DNA from: Halobellus salinus
GTDB lineage: Archaea > Halobacteriota > Halobacteria > Halobacteriales > Haloferacaceae
DNA: 64,000 nt
Assembly: GCF_014646875.1 (NCBI RefSeq)
Contig: NZ_BMOC01000008.1
Coordinates: forward strand, 58,249 to 122,248
Reading direction: 5' to 3'
Shown: positions 1-10,241 of the stretch, piece after piece
Layout: the number at the start of each line of letters is the position of its first letter
Position numbering within the stretch: position 1 is the stretch's first letter
The notes under the pieces: generated by a model
The model's database searches: none
What the model was told of the DNA's origin: nothing
What the model saw: the letters and a program-made list of their open reading frames with translations, nothing else
Program-made: the position numbers and the translations under genes

Positions 1-1311
1 GAGCGCCGCCAGGATCTGGAGGAGTTCATTCAGTACGGCGACCTCAGCGGGTCCGATTCCGACCGGATCGAGATCCCGATCAAGGTGGTCGACCTGCCCG
101 AGTTCACTTACGATCAACTCGACCGCGGCGGCGTCGGCCAGGGCCAGGGCGGCACGCCCGACGTGGGCCAGCCGATCGGCGAGCCCGAACCCGGTGAGGC
201 CGACGACGACGGCGACGAGGCGGGCGAACCCGGCGAGGAAGGCGGCGAGCACGGCCACTACGAGATGGATCCCGAGGAGTTCGCCGAGGAACTCGACGAG
301 GCGCTGGGGTTGGACCTCGAACCCAAGGGCAAGGAGGTCATAGAGGAGATCGAGGGCGACTTCACCGACGTCACGCGCACCGGCCCCAACTCCACACTGG
401 ATTTCGAGCGGCTGTTCAAACAAGGGCTCAAGCGGAAGCTCGCAACCGACTTCGACGAGGGGTTCGTCCGCGAGGCCATGAGAGTCGCCGGCGAGACGCC
501 GAAGTCGGTCTACCAATGGTGTCGCGAGAAGCGGATCCTCGTGTCGCTGTCGTGGATCGACGCCGAGTGGGACGACATCCCCGACGACGAGCGGAGCCGG
601 TGGAGGTCGTTCGCTGAGATGGAGCGGGAGGTCGACCGCGACAGCGCGGCCCGGCGGCTCCGCCGGGAGGGGATCGAGCAGATCCCGTTCCGCCGGGACG
701 ACGAGCGGTACCGCCACCCCGAGATCGAGGAGGAAAAACGGAGAAACGTGGTTGTTGTCAACATCCGCGACGTGTCGGGGTCGATGCGGGAGACCAAACG
801 CGAACTCGTCGAGCGGACGTTCACGCCGCTGGACTGGTATCTCCAGGGGAAATACGACAACGCGGAGTTCGTCTACATCGCCCACGACGCCGACGCGTGG
901 GAGGTCGACCGCGAGGAGTTCTTCGGGATCCGCTCGGGCGGCGGCACCAGGATCTCCAGCGCGTACGAACTCGCGGGGGAGATCCTGGACGAGGCGTACC
1001 CCTGGTCGGAGTGGAACCGCTACGTGTTCGCCGCGGGCGACTCCGAGAACTCCTCGAACGACACCACAGAGAACGTGATCCCCCTGATGGAAGGGATCGA
1101 CGCCAACCGACACGCCTACGTCGAGACGCAGCCGGGGGGCACCGCGATCAACGCGACCCACGCCGAGGAGGTCGAACGCGCGTTCGACGGGGACGACGGC
1201 GTGGTCGTCGCGTCGGTGGGCGCGCCCGATGATGTGACCGACGCCATCTACCAGATCCTCCGGTCGCCGTCCGCGGAGCGGGCGACGACGCCGGACGCAC
1301 CGGGACCGTGA
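1..1311 (+). CDS. YeaH/YhbH family (DUF444) protein, 5' truncated by window edge
   Basis: The reading frame is open from base 1, so the N-terminus lies outside the window; the GTG at 85 is internal. The visible 436 residues start with the usual basic/acidic YeaH leader, then a Gly/Glu-rich linker, then a von Willebrand A-like domain whose MIDAS motif DVSGSM starts near base 768. The family works with the PrkA (YeaG) serine kinase and SpoVR in a stress or nutrient-starvation module; the biochemical role of YeaH is unknown. SpoVR follows after 19 bases, the conserved order, so prkA is expected just left of the window. The family is certain from the MIDAS sequence and context; the function is inferred. 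Confidence 0.9.
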   Translation, partial: ERRQDLEEFIQYGDLSGSDSDRIEIPIKVVDLPEFTYDQLDRGGVGQGQGGTPDVGQPIGEPEPGEADDDGDEAGEPGEEGGEHGHYEMDPEEFAEELDEALGLDLEPKGKEVIEEIEGDFTDVTRTGPNSTLDFERLFKQGLKRKLATDFDEGFVREAMRVAGETPKSVYQWCREKRILVSLSWIDAEWDDIPDDERSRWRSFAEMEREVDRDSAARRLRREGIEQIPFRRDDERYRHPEIEEEKRRNVVVVNIRDVSGSMRETKRELVERTFTPLDWYLQGKYDNAEFVYIAHDADAWEVDREEFFGIRSGGGTRISSAYELAGEILDEAYPWSEWNRYVFAAGDSENSSNDTTENVIPLMEGIDANRHAYVETQPGGTAINATHAEEVERAFDGDDGVVVASVGAPDDVTDAIYQILRSPSAERATTPDAPGP

Positions 1312-1330
1312 CCACACCACACCACAGACC

Positions 1331-3346
1331 ATGACCGAACGACTACGACGTTTCAGGCGGACAGCACGCGCGGAGGCCGATCGGCTCGAGGAGCCGGTGG
1401 CGGAGGCCGCCGCCCTCGCCCGGAAGCTCGGGCTCGACCCGTACCCGGTGAACTACTGGGTGGTCGACCACGACGAAATGAACCAGCTCATCGCCTACGG
1501 CGGGTTCCAGCACCGGTACCCCCACTGGCGGTGGGGCATGACCTACGACCGCCAGCGGAAGCAGGACCAGTTCGGGATGGGGAAGGCGTTCGAGATCGTC
1601 AACAACGACGACCCCAGCCACGCGTTCCTCCAGGAGTCGAACTCGCTGGCGGACCAGAAGGCGGTCATCACCCACGTCGAAGGTCACGCCGACTTCTTCC
1701 GGAACAACGAGTGGTTCAGTCGCTTCTCGGGCGATCGCGAACTCGACGCCGCGGCGATGCTGGAGCGCCACGCCGAGACCATCCAACGATACATTGACGA
1801 CGCCGACATCGACCGCGAGGACGTCGAGCGGTTCGTCGACGCGGTGACCTGTCTGGAGGACACCATCGACCAGCACCGGCCGCTCTCGGACGACCCCGAC
1901 ACCGAACGGGTCGAGCCGGCAGACCTCCGCAAGCGGCTCGACGGCATAGACCTCTCGGCGGACGTGAAAGGCGAGGTCTTCGACGACGAGTGGCTCGACC
2001 AGCTCGCGGAGTCGGAGGCCGCGGCCGCGGATCTCGACCGCCCGCGAACGGACGTGTTAGGCTTTCTCAGCGAGCACGGGATGGTCTACGACGACGACGC
2101 CGGTGAAGCCGCCGAGATGGAGTCGTGGCAGAAGGACGTGCTCGATATCCTCCGACGGGAAGCGTACTACTTCGCGCCCCAGAAGATGACGAAGGTCATG
2201 AACGAGGGGTGGGCGGCCCTGTGGGAGTCGCTCATGATGGGCGAGGAACGCTTCGCCGGCACCGACGAGTTCCTCACCTACGCCGACCACCAAGCGCGGG
2301 TGTTGGGGTCGCCGGGAATGAACCCCTACAAACTCGGGAAGGAACTGTGGGAGTACGTCGAGAACACCGAGAACCGCCGGGCGGTGGCCGAGACGCTCCT
2401 CCGTGTCGAGGGGATCACCTGGCGGAACTTCCACGACACGGTCGATTTCGACCGGGTGCAGTCGCTTCTGGAGCCCGCACCCGAGATCGACGCGATCCGC
2501 AGCGACACGCTAGAGGACCTCACTGCGCTGCCCGACGACGACCCACGGGTCGACTGGGAGACGCTCGACCGGGCGCTGTCCGAGCCGGACGCCGTCGGCG
2601 TCGACCGGTATCCGTGGAAGGTGTTGACATACGAGGGGCTGGCCGAACGCCACTTCTCGCTGGTGAAGCCGCAAAACAGGGGGTTCCTCCGGGGGATCCA
2701 GCGGTCGGAGCTCGAACAGCTGTCCAGGTACATGTTTGACGATAACAAGTACGCGGACATCGAGGCCGCGATCGCGGACGTCGACCGGACCGCCGGGTGG
2801 GACCGGATGCGGGCGGTCAGGGAGAGCCACAACGACGTGACGTTCGTTGACGCGTTCCTCTCCCGGGAGTTCGTGACGGACAACGACTACTTCACCTACG
2901 AGTACACCCGGTCGACCGGCGACTTCCGGGTGGCCTCGACCGACCCCGACGACGTGAAAAAGAAACTGCTGTTGCAGTTCACCAACTTCGGCAAGCCCAC
3001 GATCGCCGTGTTCGACGACAACTTCGAGAACAGGGGTGAACTCCTCTTGGGCCACCGCTACAACGGCATTATGCTCGACATCAACGAGGCTCGCGACGTC
3101 GTAAAGCGGGTCCACGACCTGTGGGGGCGGCCGGTGAACCTGATGACGATCCGGAAGGACTACGACGACCACGAAGTCGAGGTGGCGCGGCGCCGCAATC
3201 GAGAGCCTGAGCCGACCGAGCACGGCGTCCGGATCCGGTACGACGGCGACTCCTTTTCGGAGTCCGACCTCGACCCCGAGTTGGAAGAACGGATCCAGGC
3301 GTCCGACGTCGACTACGACACGAAGCCCGACGAGTGGCTGTCGTAG
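1331..3346 (+). CDS. SpoVR family protein
   Basis: 671 residues, slightly longer than typical bacterial SpoVR/YcgB (about 500-510) but with the whole family core. The central part carries the diagnostic run around YFAPQKMTKVMNEGWAALWE (near base 2167) and a histidine-rich N-terminal half (VDHDEMNQLIAYGG, THVEGHADFF). Bacterial SpoVR acts in spore cortex formation, but in non-sporulating archaea and proteobacteria it travels with YeaH and PrkA, as here, and is linked to stress survival; no enzymatic activity is established. The ATG at 1331 lies 19 bases after the YeaH stop codon, so the two genes are probably one transcript. Confidence 0.93.
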   Translation: MTERLRRFRRTARAEADRLEEPVAEAAALARKLGLDPYPVNYWVVDHDEMNQLIAYGGFQHRYPHWRWGMTYDRQRKQDQFGMGKAFEIVNNDDPSHAFLQESNSLADQKAVITHVEGHADFFRNNEWFSRFSGDRELDAAAMLERHAETIQRYIDDADIDREDVERFVDAVTCLEDTIDQHRPLSDDPDTERVEPADLRKRLDGIDLSADVKGEVFDDEWLDQLAESEAAAADLDRPRTDVLGFLSEHGMVYDDDAGEAAEMESWQKDVLDILRREAYYFAPQKMTKVMNEGWAALWESLMMGEERFAGTDEFLTYADHQARVLGSPGMNPYKLGKELWEYVENTENRRAVAETLLRVEGITWRNFHDTVDFDRVQSLLEPAPEIDAIRSDTLEDLTALPDDDPRVDWETLDRALSEPDAVGVDRYPWKVLTYEGLAERHFSLVKPQNRGFLRGIQRSELEQLSRYMFDDNKYADIEAAIADVDRTAGWDRMRAVRESHNDVTFVDAFLSREFVTDNDYFTYEYTRSTGDFRVASTDPDDVKKKLLLQFTNFGKPTIAVFDDNFENRGELLLGHRYNGIMLDINEARDVVKRVHDLWGRPVNLMTIRKDYDDHEVEVARRRNREPEPTEHGVRIRYDGDSFSESDLDPELEERIQASDVDYDTKPDEWLS

Positions 3347-3380
3347 TCGGCGTCGGTGGGGTCGGCCGGGAGGTCCCGTT

Positions 3381-3653
3381 CTACCGCCCGCCGGTCACGG
3401 GCGGGAACATCGCGAGTTCGTCGCCGTCGGCGACCGACTCTGTCGGGTCCGCCGGCGACCCGTTCCGCATCAGGTTCACGTCGTCGGCGATGGTGTCGCC
3501 GTCGAAGATCCGCTCCCGCAGCCCCGTTGACTCCGCGAGCAACGCGTCGATGGCGTCGCCGACGGTGCCGTCGGGGTCGACGGAGACAGTGTGTTCCCGC
3601 CCCTCCGCGACCTCGGCGAGGTCCGCGAACAGCCGCCAAGTGACCGTTCCCAT
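3381..3653 (-). CDS. SAMP1-like ubiquitin-fold modifier (ThiS/MoaD family)
   Basis: A 90-residue beta-grasp protein starting MGTVTWRLFADLAEVA and ending FPPVTGGR, very close in layout to haloarchaeal SAMP1/MoaD. Such proteins are adenylated at a C-terminal diglycine by the E1-like UbaA and are either conjugated to lysines (sampylation) or used as sulfur carriers for molybdopterin. The ATG at 3653 is preferred to the upstream start of the longer open frame, whose first about 42 residues are low-complexity and unlike the family. Unusually, one arginine follows the diglycine before the TAG stop, so the tail would have to be trimmed before activation. The gene stands alone, convergent with SpoVR. 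Confidence 0.8.
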   Translation of the reverse strand: MGTVTWRLFADLAEVAEGREHTVSVDPDGTVGDAIDALLAESTGLRERIFDGDTIADDVNLMRNGSPADPTESVADGDELAMFPPVTGGR

Positions 3654-3819
3654 ACCCGTTCTCGCGCGTCGTTGGAGTTGATACTGTCGGTTGTGGGTGC
3701 AGTCCGGGGTCGCCACCCCGTCGGTCGCTGGTAGCCCCACGGGTGACGGACGCCAGCGTCGGACCGCGTCGGGGGCCACCAGCCGCCTCCGGAGTCCACC
3801 CCGACCCCGGGGTGTGACT

Positions 3820-3858
3820 ATGTACCGGTATAGTCCACTAGTAGCAAGCCATTAATCC
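3820..3858 (+). promoter_or_regulatory. Probable promoter of the metallophosphatase gene, with an element shared at 15919
   Basis: A core GGTATAG centred near 3830 sits about 27 bases upstream of the possible GTG start at 3859, the expected archaeal TATA distance for a leaderless message. The surrounding pattern (ATGTACCG, GTATAG, CC, TAGCA, TTA) recurs in the same order before the small gene at 15992. TATA function is inferred from sequence only. Confidence 0.4.
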
Positions 3859-3924
3859 GTGCCGGAAGAACCGGCACGCACGAACGTCAGCCGCGGGCGA
3901 CGCGGCGACACGACCGATCCGTCC

Positions 3925-4611
3925 ATGATCGAACCCCCTGCATTCAGCCCGGCCGTCGAACCGGGGCACGAACGAGTCGACAGCACCGCATACCGTGACA
4001 TCTACGTCGTCGGCGACGTCCACGGAAGCCGGTCCGCGTTGGAAGCGTTGCTCGCGAGCCTCGATCCGGGCCCCGAAGACCTCGTCGTCTTCGTCGGCGA
4101 CCTCGTCCGGAAGGGCCCCGACAGCCCTGGCGTGATCGATCTGGTCCGCGACGACGACCGGCTGGTGAGCGTCCGCGGGAACAACGAACAGAAGATCGTC
4201 CGCGGCGACAAAGATCCCAGCTGGCTTCGGCACGGCGACCGGGCGTACTTCGAGTCGTTACCGATCGTCGTCTCGTTCGACGACGCCATTGTGGTCCACG
4301 GCGGCATCGACCCCGAGCGCGCGCTGACGACACACGCGGCCGAGGAGCTCCTGACGATGCGTGCGCCACACGGGTCGGGGTACGACGGTCCGTTTTGGTA
4401 CGAGGACTACGACGGCCCCTACCGCGTGTTCTTCGGGCACACCGTCCACGAGCGCCCGGTGGAACGCGACCACGCGATCGGGCTCGACACCGGGTGCGTG
4501 TACGGCGGCCAGCTCACAGCCTACGACGACCGCCGCGGGGAGTTCGTCACAGTCGACCCGGCGACGACGCACCAGAGCCGCAGTGCAGAGAAGATCGCGC
4601 CGGTACCCTGA
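3925..4611 (+). CDS. Calcineurin-like metallophosphatase (PrpE/ApaH-type)
   Basis: 228 residues with the metallophosphatase metal-binding blocks in order: GDVHGS near base 4012, GDLVRKGPDS near 4099, RGNNE near 4174, VHGG near 4297 and GHTVHE near 4438. This set matches single-domain serine/threonine or diadenosine-tetraphosphate phosphatases; the true substrate cannot be told from sequence. The ATG at 3925 gives the start seen in relatives (MIEPPAFSPAVEPGH). A GTG at 3859 would add 22 poorly conserved residues but fits the TATA spacing better, so the start is uncertain. The gene is convergent with ppk (53-base gap). Confidence 0.85.
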   Translation: MIEPPAFSPAVEPGHERVDSTAYRDIYVVGDVHGSRSALEALLASLDPGPEDLVVFVGDLVRKGPDSPGVIDLVRDDDRLVSVRGNNEQKIVRGDKDPSWLRHGDRAYFESLPIVVSFDDAIVVHGGIDPERALTTHAAEELLTMRAPHGSGYDGPFWYEDYDGPYRVFFGHTVHERPVERDHAIGLDTGCVYGGQLTAYDDRRGEFVTVDPATTHQSRSAEKIAPVP

Positions 4612-4664
4612 GGCGGGTTGTCGGCGTCACCCTCCGTCGAAGGAGGACCCCGGCTTGGCCGCAA

Positions 4665-7034
4665 CTACTCGTCCGGTGCGCCTGCTTCGCCCGCCTCGTC
4701 CGTTCTGTCCGGTTCGTCTACTCCGTCCGACCCATCCAGTCCATGTGATCCGGCTGTTTCGTCCGGTTCGTTCGCCTCGTCCTCGCTGTCCGTTCTGTCG
4801 CCCTCCGACCCCGCTCCGGGGCCCGAGTCGTCGCTCCACGCCCTGGTGTCGGCGTCGTGTCCCCCGGACGACGGCTGCTCTGCGGACTCGACGGACGGCT
4901 CCACGAGGAGGTCGCCCTCGATCAGGTCCTCGTCGACGACGATCCCCGCCCCGTGGCCGCGGTCGAGCGCCGCGTCGGTCGCCCGCATCAGGATCTCCTG
5001 GATGTCCCGCACCGGATCCTCGCCCGGTACCACCTGGTCGTAGCTCCCGTCGGAGCGCATCTCCCATCGGCGGCGGTTGTCCGCCAGCGACGCTTCGAGG
5101 ATGAACCGGAGCTGTTCTCTGAGCGCCACCGTCTCGACCGGGGTGACGGCCTCAACTCGGTTGTCGAGGTTGCGCGTCATCCAGTCGGCCGACCCGAGGT
5201 ACCATTTCGGGTCGCCCGCGTTCTCGAAGTAGAAGACGCGGGCGTGTTCAAGAAAGCGCCCCACGATCGAGTGGACCCGGATCGTGTCGCTCAACCCCTC
5301 GATTCCGGGGCGGAGCCGGCAGATGTCCCGGACGATCAGGTCGATCTCGACGCCGGCCATCGACGCCCGGTAGAGCTCTTCGACCATCTGCGGGTCCTCG
5401 AGCCCGTTGACTTTCACCACAATGCGACCCCGGCGACCGGCACGGGCGTGCTCAGCCTCCCGGCGGACCATCCGGGTGAACCGCTCTCGCATCGTGACCG
5501 GGGCGATCAGCAGCTTCCGGAAGCGGTCGTCGAGGGTCGGGCCGGTAAAGAAGTTGAACACCTTCGTGAGGTCCTGGCCGACGTCGCGGTCTGCGGTCAG
5601 GAGGCCCAGGTCGGAGTATCCCTTCGCGGTCTCGGAGTGGTAGTTGCCGGTCCCGACGTGGGAGTACAGCTCCACACCGTCGTCCTCCTGGCGGACAACC
5701 AAGGCGGTCTTGGTGTGAGTTTTCAGTCCGACGGTGCCGTACGCGACGTGGATTCCTTCCTCCTCGAGCTGGCGGACCCACTCAAGATTGTTCCGCTCGT
5801 CGAAGCGGGCTTTGAGCTCCACCATCACCGCCACCTGTTTGCCCGCGTCGGCGGCGTCGATGAGACTCTGGATCACCTTCGAGTCGCTGGCGGTCCGGTA
5901 GATCGCCGCCTTCACAGCGAGCACGTCCGGGTCGGTCGCGGCCGCGTCGAGGAACCGCTGGACCGTTCCCTCGAAGGAGTGGTACGGGTGGTGTGCCAGG
6001 ATGTCCCCTTTGCGGATCTCGTCGAAGATGTTCGTCCCGTTGCCGGAGTCGGCGGCCGGCGGTCGGAGCCGCGGGTGGGGACGCGGCGTCCACGTCGGGA
6101 GCGTGAGATCTGGCCGGTCCAACTCCGTCAGCGTAAAGAAGTCCTCGAAGTCGATCGGTCCCGTTCGGTGGAACACCTCCCGGTCGCTCACATCGAGGTG
6201 TTCTTTCAGGATCGACACCGACGCCGCTGGCATGTCGGCGTCGACTTCCAGCCGCACGACGGTCGCGAACCGGCGCTGTTCGAGCACCTCCTCAACCATG
6301 TCGATGAGGTCTTCGGCGACCTCCTCGTTCCGCCGGACCTCGGCGTTGCGGGTCACTTTGAATTTCGAGACGTCGACGATGTCGATGTCCGGGAGCAACA
6401 GGTCGAGGTTGGCCTCGATCAGGTCCTCCAGCAGAACGTACCCCCCTGGATCGTCCGGGAGGTCGAGCAGCCGCGGTTGGTTCGGGGGGACCTTGATCCG
6501 AGTGAACGTCGTCTCGCCGGTGCCGTCTTCGGAGAGCACCGCAAGCGACAGCGAGAGGTTCGAAATGAACGGGAACGGGTGGGCGGGATCGAACGCAAGC
6601 GGCGTGAGCGTCGGGAGGATCGACTCCTCGAAGCGGGTCTGGAGCGCCTCACGGGCGCCCGGGGACAGCGTCTCGGGTTCGCGGATGTGGATCCCGGCGT
6701 CTGCGAGCGCCGGCCGCAACGTCGCTGTCCAGTAGTCGGACTGCTTCCGAAAGAGCGGGCGCACCGTGTCGAGCACCTCACGCCACTGCTCTTTCGGGGT
6801 CCGGCCGTCGGGCGTGCGGTCGGTGACCCCGGCGTCGATCTGCTGTTTCAGCCCTCCGACGCGTTTCATAAAGAACTCGTCGGTGTTCTTCGTGAAGTAC
6901 GCGAGGAACCGCAGCCGTTCCAGGGGTGGGTTCCGGTTGTCCATCCCCTCGTGGAGCACGCGCTCTTGGAGGGCGAGTTCGGAGAGCTCGCGGTTGAGGT
7001 AGTACTCGGTGTCGGTCGGATTGGGGTCGCTCAT
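4665..7034 (-). CDS. ppk: Polyphosphate kinase 1
   Basis: A 789-residue PPK1. The N-terminal start YYLNRELSELALQERVL, the block NTDEFFMKRVGGLKQQ and the catalytic segment containing GLKTHTKTALVV followed by HVGTGNYH are diagnostic; the histidine of the KTHTK region is the expected phospho-enzyme residue. PPK1 makes polyphosphate from ATP reversibly. The last about 75 residues are a disordered Asp/Glu/Gly/Ser-rich tail that most PPK1 enzymes lack. The start codon overlaps the phoU stop by one base, making ppk the last gene of the pst-phoU operon and tying polyphosphate storage to phosphate import. Confidence 0.95.
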   Translation of the reverse strand: MSDPNPTDTEYYLNRELSELALQERVLHEGMDNRNPPLERLRFLAYFTKNTDEFFMKRVGGLKQQIDAGVTDRTPDGRTPKEQWREVLDTVRPLFRKQSDYWTATLRPALADAGIHIREPETLSPGAREALQTRFEESILPTLTPLAFDPAHPFPFISNLSLSLAVLSEDGTGETTFTRIKVPPNQPRLLDLPDDPGGYVLLEDLIEANLDLLLPDIDIVDVSKFKVTRNAEVRRNEEVAEDLIDMVEEVLEQRRFATVVRLEVDADMPAASVSILKEHLDVSDREVFHRTGPIDFEDFFTLTELDRPDLTLPTWTPRPHPRLRPPAADSGNGTNIFDEIRKGDILAHHPYHSFEGTVQRFLDAAATDPDVLAVKAAIYRTASDSKVIQSLIDAADAGKQVAVMVELKARFDERNNLEWVRQLEEEGIHVAYGTVGLKTHTKTALVVRQEDDGVELYSHVGTGNYHSETAKGYSDLGLLTADRDVGQDLTKVFNFFTGPTLDDRFRKLLIAPVTMRERFTRMVRREAEHARAGRRGRIVVKVNGLEDPQMVEELYRASMAGVEIDLIVRDICRLRPGIEGLSDTIRVHSIVGRFLEHARVFYFENAGDPKWYLGSADWMTRNLDNRVEAVTPVETVALREQLRFILEASLADNRRRWEMRSDGSYDQVVPGEDPVRDIQEILMRATDAALDRGHGAGIVVDEDLIEGDLLVEPSVESAEQPSSGGHDADTRAWSDDSGPGAGSEGDRTDSEDEANEPDETAGSHGLDGSDGVDEPDRTDEAGEAGAPDE

Positions 7035-7723
7035 CAGTAAATCAGCTCCGGGTCGTTGTCGACGGCGTAGAGTGTTCGGGCCGCGATATTAACTCCGTGG
7101 TCCGCCACGCGTTCGAGGTCTCGGAGCGTGAGCAACACTCGCGAGACGTCGTCAAGAACCGCCTCGACGTCCCAGGGGGTACCCTGGCTGTCGCCGGCGG
7201 CGGCCCGGCGCTCGATGAGGTCGCGGACGATATGCTCGCTCGCGGCGTGACACAGCGCGTCGATCTCGTCGTCGCGCGCGTCGATTTCGCGACACGCCGC
7301 AGCGTCGCGATCAGCGTACGCCGCGATCGCGTCGGCGACCGCGCCGTGTGCGCGCGCGCCGATATGGGTCAGATCCACGTCCGGGAGGTACCGGGTGTCC
7401 GCGGCGAGGGCGTAGCCCGCCAGGTTGGCCGCCAGATCGCCGACGCGTTCGAGGTCGGTCAGGATCTTGAACGACGCCGCGACGAACCGGAGGTCACTCG
7501 CGACCGGTTGGTGGAGCGCGAAGAGATCGATACACGCCGATTCGAGCTCCAGATACAGGTCGTTGATCTCGGTGTCGCCGTCGATCACGGCCTCGGCGGC
7601 GTCGGCGTCGCCGGCATCGAGCGCGCCGAGCGCGTTGTCGAGCCGATCCAACACCACCGCCGCCATGTCCACAACGTCGGCGCGGAGGGCGTCGAGCGAG
7701 TCCTGGAAGTCGCGGCGTGGCAT
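7034..7723 (-). CDS. phoU: Phosphate signalling/transport regulator PhoU
   Basis: 229 residues made of two PhoU helical repeats, each with an acidic metal-binding run (for example DGDTEINDLYLELE in the first and RDDEIDALCHAASE in the second). In bacteria PhoU restrains Pst transport and signals phosphate status. Here it follows pstB by three bases and overlaps ppk by one, so it belongs to the same message. Haloarchaea generally lack PhoB/PhoR, so PhoU probably acts directly on the transporter; that is inference. Confidence 0.93.
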   Translation of the reverse strand: MPRRDFQDSLDALRADVVDMAAVVLDRLDNALGALDAGDADAAEAVIDGDTEINDLYLELESACIDLFALHQPVASDLRFVAASFKILTDLERVGDLAANLAGYALAADTRYLPDVDLTHIGARAHGAVADAIAAYADRDAAACREIDARDDEIDALCHAASEHIVRDLIERRAAAGDSQGTPWDVEAVLDDVSRVLLTLRDLERVADHGVNIAARTLYAVDNDPELIY

Positions 7724-7726
7724 CCG

Positions 7727-8638
7727 TTACCCGAACTTCCCGGTGATGTAGTCTTCGACCCGGTCGCTCTCCGGGTCTTCGAAGATCTGGTCGGTGTCGC
7801 CGTACTCAACGAGTTCGCCGCCGGTGAGGAACACAGCGGTCTGCTCCGAGATCCGGGCTGCCTGCTGCATGTTGTGCGTCACGATCACGACCGTGTACTC
7901 CTGGCTGAGTTCGGCGATGAGGTCTTCGATCTTCGCGGTCGCGATCGGGTCCAGCGCCGACGCCGGTTCGTCCATCAGGATGACCTCCGGGTGGACTGAC
8001 AGACACCGGGCGATGCAGAGCCGCTGTTGTTGCCCGCCGGAGAGCCCCAGCGCGTTGTCGTCGAGCCGGTCTGCGACCTCATCCCACAGCGCGGCGTCGC
8101 GGAGGCACTGCTCGACGAGGTCTTCGCGTGCCGCCTCGTCGCTGCGACCGAGCACCCGGGCCAACAGCCCGGTGTCGATATCGCCGTGTTTCTCCGGGCC
8201 GTAGGAGATGTTCTCCCGGATGGACTTCGGGAACGGGTTCGGCGACTGGAACACCATCCCAACCCGTTTCCGGAGTTCGACGAGGTTGACGCCCTCCTGG
8301 TAGACCTCCTGGCCGTCCAGCGTGACGGAGCCGTCGATCCGCGCGCTGGACACGCGGTCGTTCATCCGGTTGAGACACCGGAGGAAGGTCGATTTTCCAC
8401 AGCCGGACGGCCCGATGAGCGCGGTGACGCTCTGTTCGGGAATGTCCATTGAGACGCCGTCCAGCGCGTGATCGTCGCCGTAGTAGACGTCGAGGTCCTC
8501 GACCCCGATCTTCGTGGGGGCGTCGAAGGAGTAGTCGCGCCACTCGTCGCGGACGTGCTCGTCGGTCTCGCCCGTTGTTGTCCCGACGCGCTCGGTGTCG
8601 GTGCGGTCTGTCTCGGTCGTGGATGTGGTCTTACTCAT
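7727..8638 (-). CDS. pstB: Phosphate ABC transporter ATP-binding protein
   Basis: 303 residues with Walker [13 protein letters not shown] signature LSGGQQQRL, Walker [14 protein letters not shown] and the switch histidine in [12 protein letters not shown]. It powers the Pst high-affinity phosphate importer at the cytoplasmic face. The first about 45 residues form a Thr/Asp/Glu-rich haloarchaeal extension. Its start overlaps the end of pstA by eight bases, which suggests translational coupling. Confidence 0.95.
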   Translation of the reverse strand: MSKTTSTTETDRTDTERVGTTTGETDEHVRDEWRDYSFDAPTKIGVEDLDVYYGDDHALDGVSMDIPEQSVTALIGPSGCGKSTFLRCLNRMNDRVSSARIDGSVTLDGQEVYQEGVNLVELRKRVGMVFQSPNPFPKSIRENISYGPEKHGDIDTGLLARVLGRSDEAAREDLVEQCLRDAALWDEVADRLDDNALGLSGGQQQRLCIARCLSVHPEVILMDEPASALDPIATAKIEDLIAELSQEYTVVIVTHNMQQAARISEQTAVFLTGGELVEYGDTDQIFEDPESDRVEDYITGKFG

Positions 8639-10241
8639 AGTCGAGTTTCCTCCGGAAGTAGTACCGCGCCCCGATCCCGATCGCGTAGAACGACAGGACC
8701 ACGAGGAGGAGTACCAGCGCGGTCGCCCACTGGAACTCCGTCGGGGAACTCACGTTGTCGCCCAGTCCGACCCCGGCGGTGATCAGCGCGTACAACTGGA
8801 AGGGTAGAGCCGTCGTGGCCCGCAGAAGCTCCGGGTTCGCAACGAACGGCGGGGTCGAGACGAACTCGAAGCCGCCGATGACGTCGACGGTTCTTTCCCC
8901 CGGCACGAACGTTCCGCCGGTCATAGTCAGCAGGATCGGCGCCGTTTCGCCCGCGATTCGGCCGACCCCGAGGATGACGCCGGTCACCACACCCGGGAGG
9001 GCCGCCGGAACCACCACGCTCCGGATGGTCTGCCACTTCGAGACGCCGAGGGCCGCGCTTGCGTCGCGGTACTCGTCGGGGACCGCAAGCATCGCCTCGC
9101 GGCTCGTGATCAACACCAGTGGCAAGAGCATGAACCCGAGCGTCAACATCCCCGACAAAAGGGACTTCCCGCCGCCGAACCGGGGAATCAGGAACGCAAA
9201 CCCGAAAAGGCCGAACACGATGCTCGGGGTGCTCCAGAGCCCGTTGGTCGCGACCTCGACAACCTGGGTGAACCGGCCGCGCTCGGCGTACTCGGTCAGG
9301 AAGATCGCGGCGCCGACGCCGAGTGGGACGGCGAATAGGACCGCGCCGACCACCAGCCAGATCGTCCCCGCGATCGCTGGCAACACGCCCTGGAAGTCGT
9401 TGAACAGCGAGACACCGTGCATCACGAACGGGATGGAGACGGGCAGGGCGAACCCGAACACCGTCGGACCGGTGCCGAGCCCGAACTCCGTCCCGTTGAG
9501 TAACCCGGGGATCCCGCGAAAGGCGGTGAACGCGATCAGGATGAAGAGCACGCTCACGATCGACCCGGCGTTCAGATAGATCAGGAGGTACGCACCCATT
9601 TTCCGGCCGCGGGCGCCGAACCCGCCGTAGGCCTTCGCCGCGGCCCACCCGGCCAGCAGCGCACAGAACAGGGTGACCACGGGGATCGCGAACTCCGCGG
9701 TCAGCGAGGCCTGCTGCTCGAACTCCAACTCCCAGACCCACGCCGGCCCGACGGAACCGGTGAGGAACGTCATACCGGCGAGAAGTGTCACCGCACCCGC
9801 CGGGAGCGTCGAGCCGATGTCCTCACGCGGGACGGCGGTCACCGCGGACGCGACCGCACCGGTCAGGAGGGCGACGAACGCCCACGCGACCCCGCCGATG
9901 CCGAGCACGCGCGAAGTCACGGCGCCGCCGACGGCGAACCAGACGACTCCAAACACGACGGCGGCGACGAGCCCCGCGCTCCGGCTCGGTTCCGTCTCGA
10001 CGGCGCCCACGTAGGAGCCCACGCCGAACGTGATCACGGCGACCCCGAGGAGCGATAGAGTACCGCCGAGGACCGTCACCACCGGGACGCCCGCGAACGG
10101 GTCGCTGATGGTGATCACCTCGAACAGCGCCGCGAGCGAGGTCACGAAAAGGACCGCAGCCAGCGCGACAGCGGCGGCGGCAACCGCGTTGCTCCGGGAG
10201 GTGTCACCGCTGACGAGCCGGGTCTCGGCCGCGCCCGCCAT
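8631..10241 (-). CDS. pstA: Phosphate ABC transporter permease PstA
   Basis: 536 residues, about twice the length of bacterial PstA. The C-terminal about 300 residues are the conserved permease with the EAA-type loop around [20 protein letters not shown] and the segment [13 protein letters not shown]. The N-terminal about 200 residues add several hydrophobic segments of unknown role, an enlargement common in haloarchaeal PstA. It overlaps pstC by one base and pstB by eight. Confidence 0.93.
   Translation of the reverse strand: MAGAAETRLVSGDTSRSNAVAAAAVALAAVLFVTSLAALFEVITISDPFAGVPVVTVLGGTLSLLGVAVITFGVGSYVGAVETEPSRSAGLVAAVVFGVVWFAVGGAVTSRVLGIGGVAWAFVALLTGAVASAVTAVPREDIGSTLPAGAVTLLAGMTFLTGSVGPAWVWELEFEQQASLTAEFAIPVVTLFCALLAGWAAAKAYGGFGARGRKMGAYLLIYLNAGSIVSVLFILIAFTAFRGIPGLLNGTEFGLGTGPTVFGFALPVSIPFVMHGVSLFNDFQGVLPAIAGTIWLVVGAVLFAVPLGVGAAIFLTEYAERGRFTQVVEVATNGLWSTPSIVFGLFGFAFLIPRFGGGKSLLSGMLTLGFMLLPLVLITSREAMLAVPDEYRDASAALGVSKWQTIRSVVVPAALPGVVTGVILGVGRIAGETAPILLTMTGGTFVPGERTVDVIGGFEFVSTPPFVANPELLRATTALPFQLYALITAGVGLGDNVSSPTEFQWATALVLLLVVLSFYAIGIGARYYFRRKLDYE

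Noticed and set aside
4857..7040. 727-residue open frame opposite ppk
   Set aside because: Mirror of the ppk reading frame; Val/Arg/Glu-rich with no motif, a common artefact in high-GC haloarchaeal DNA.
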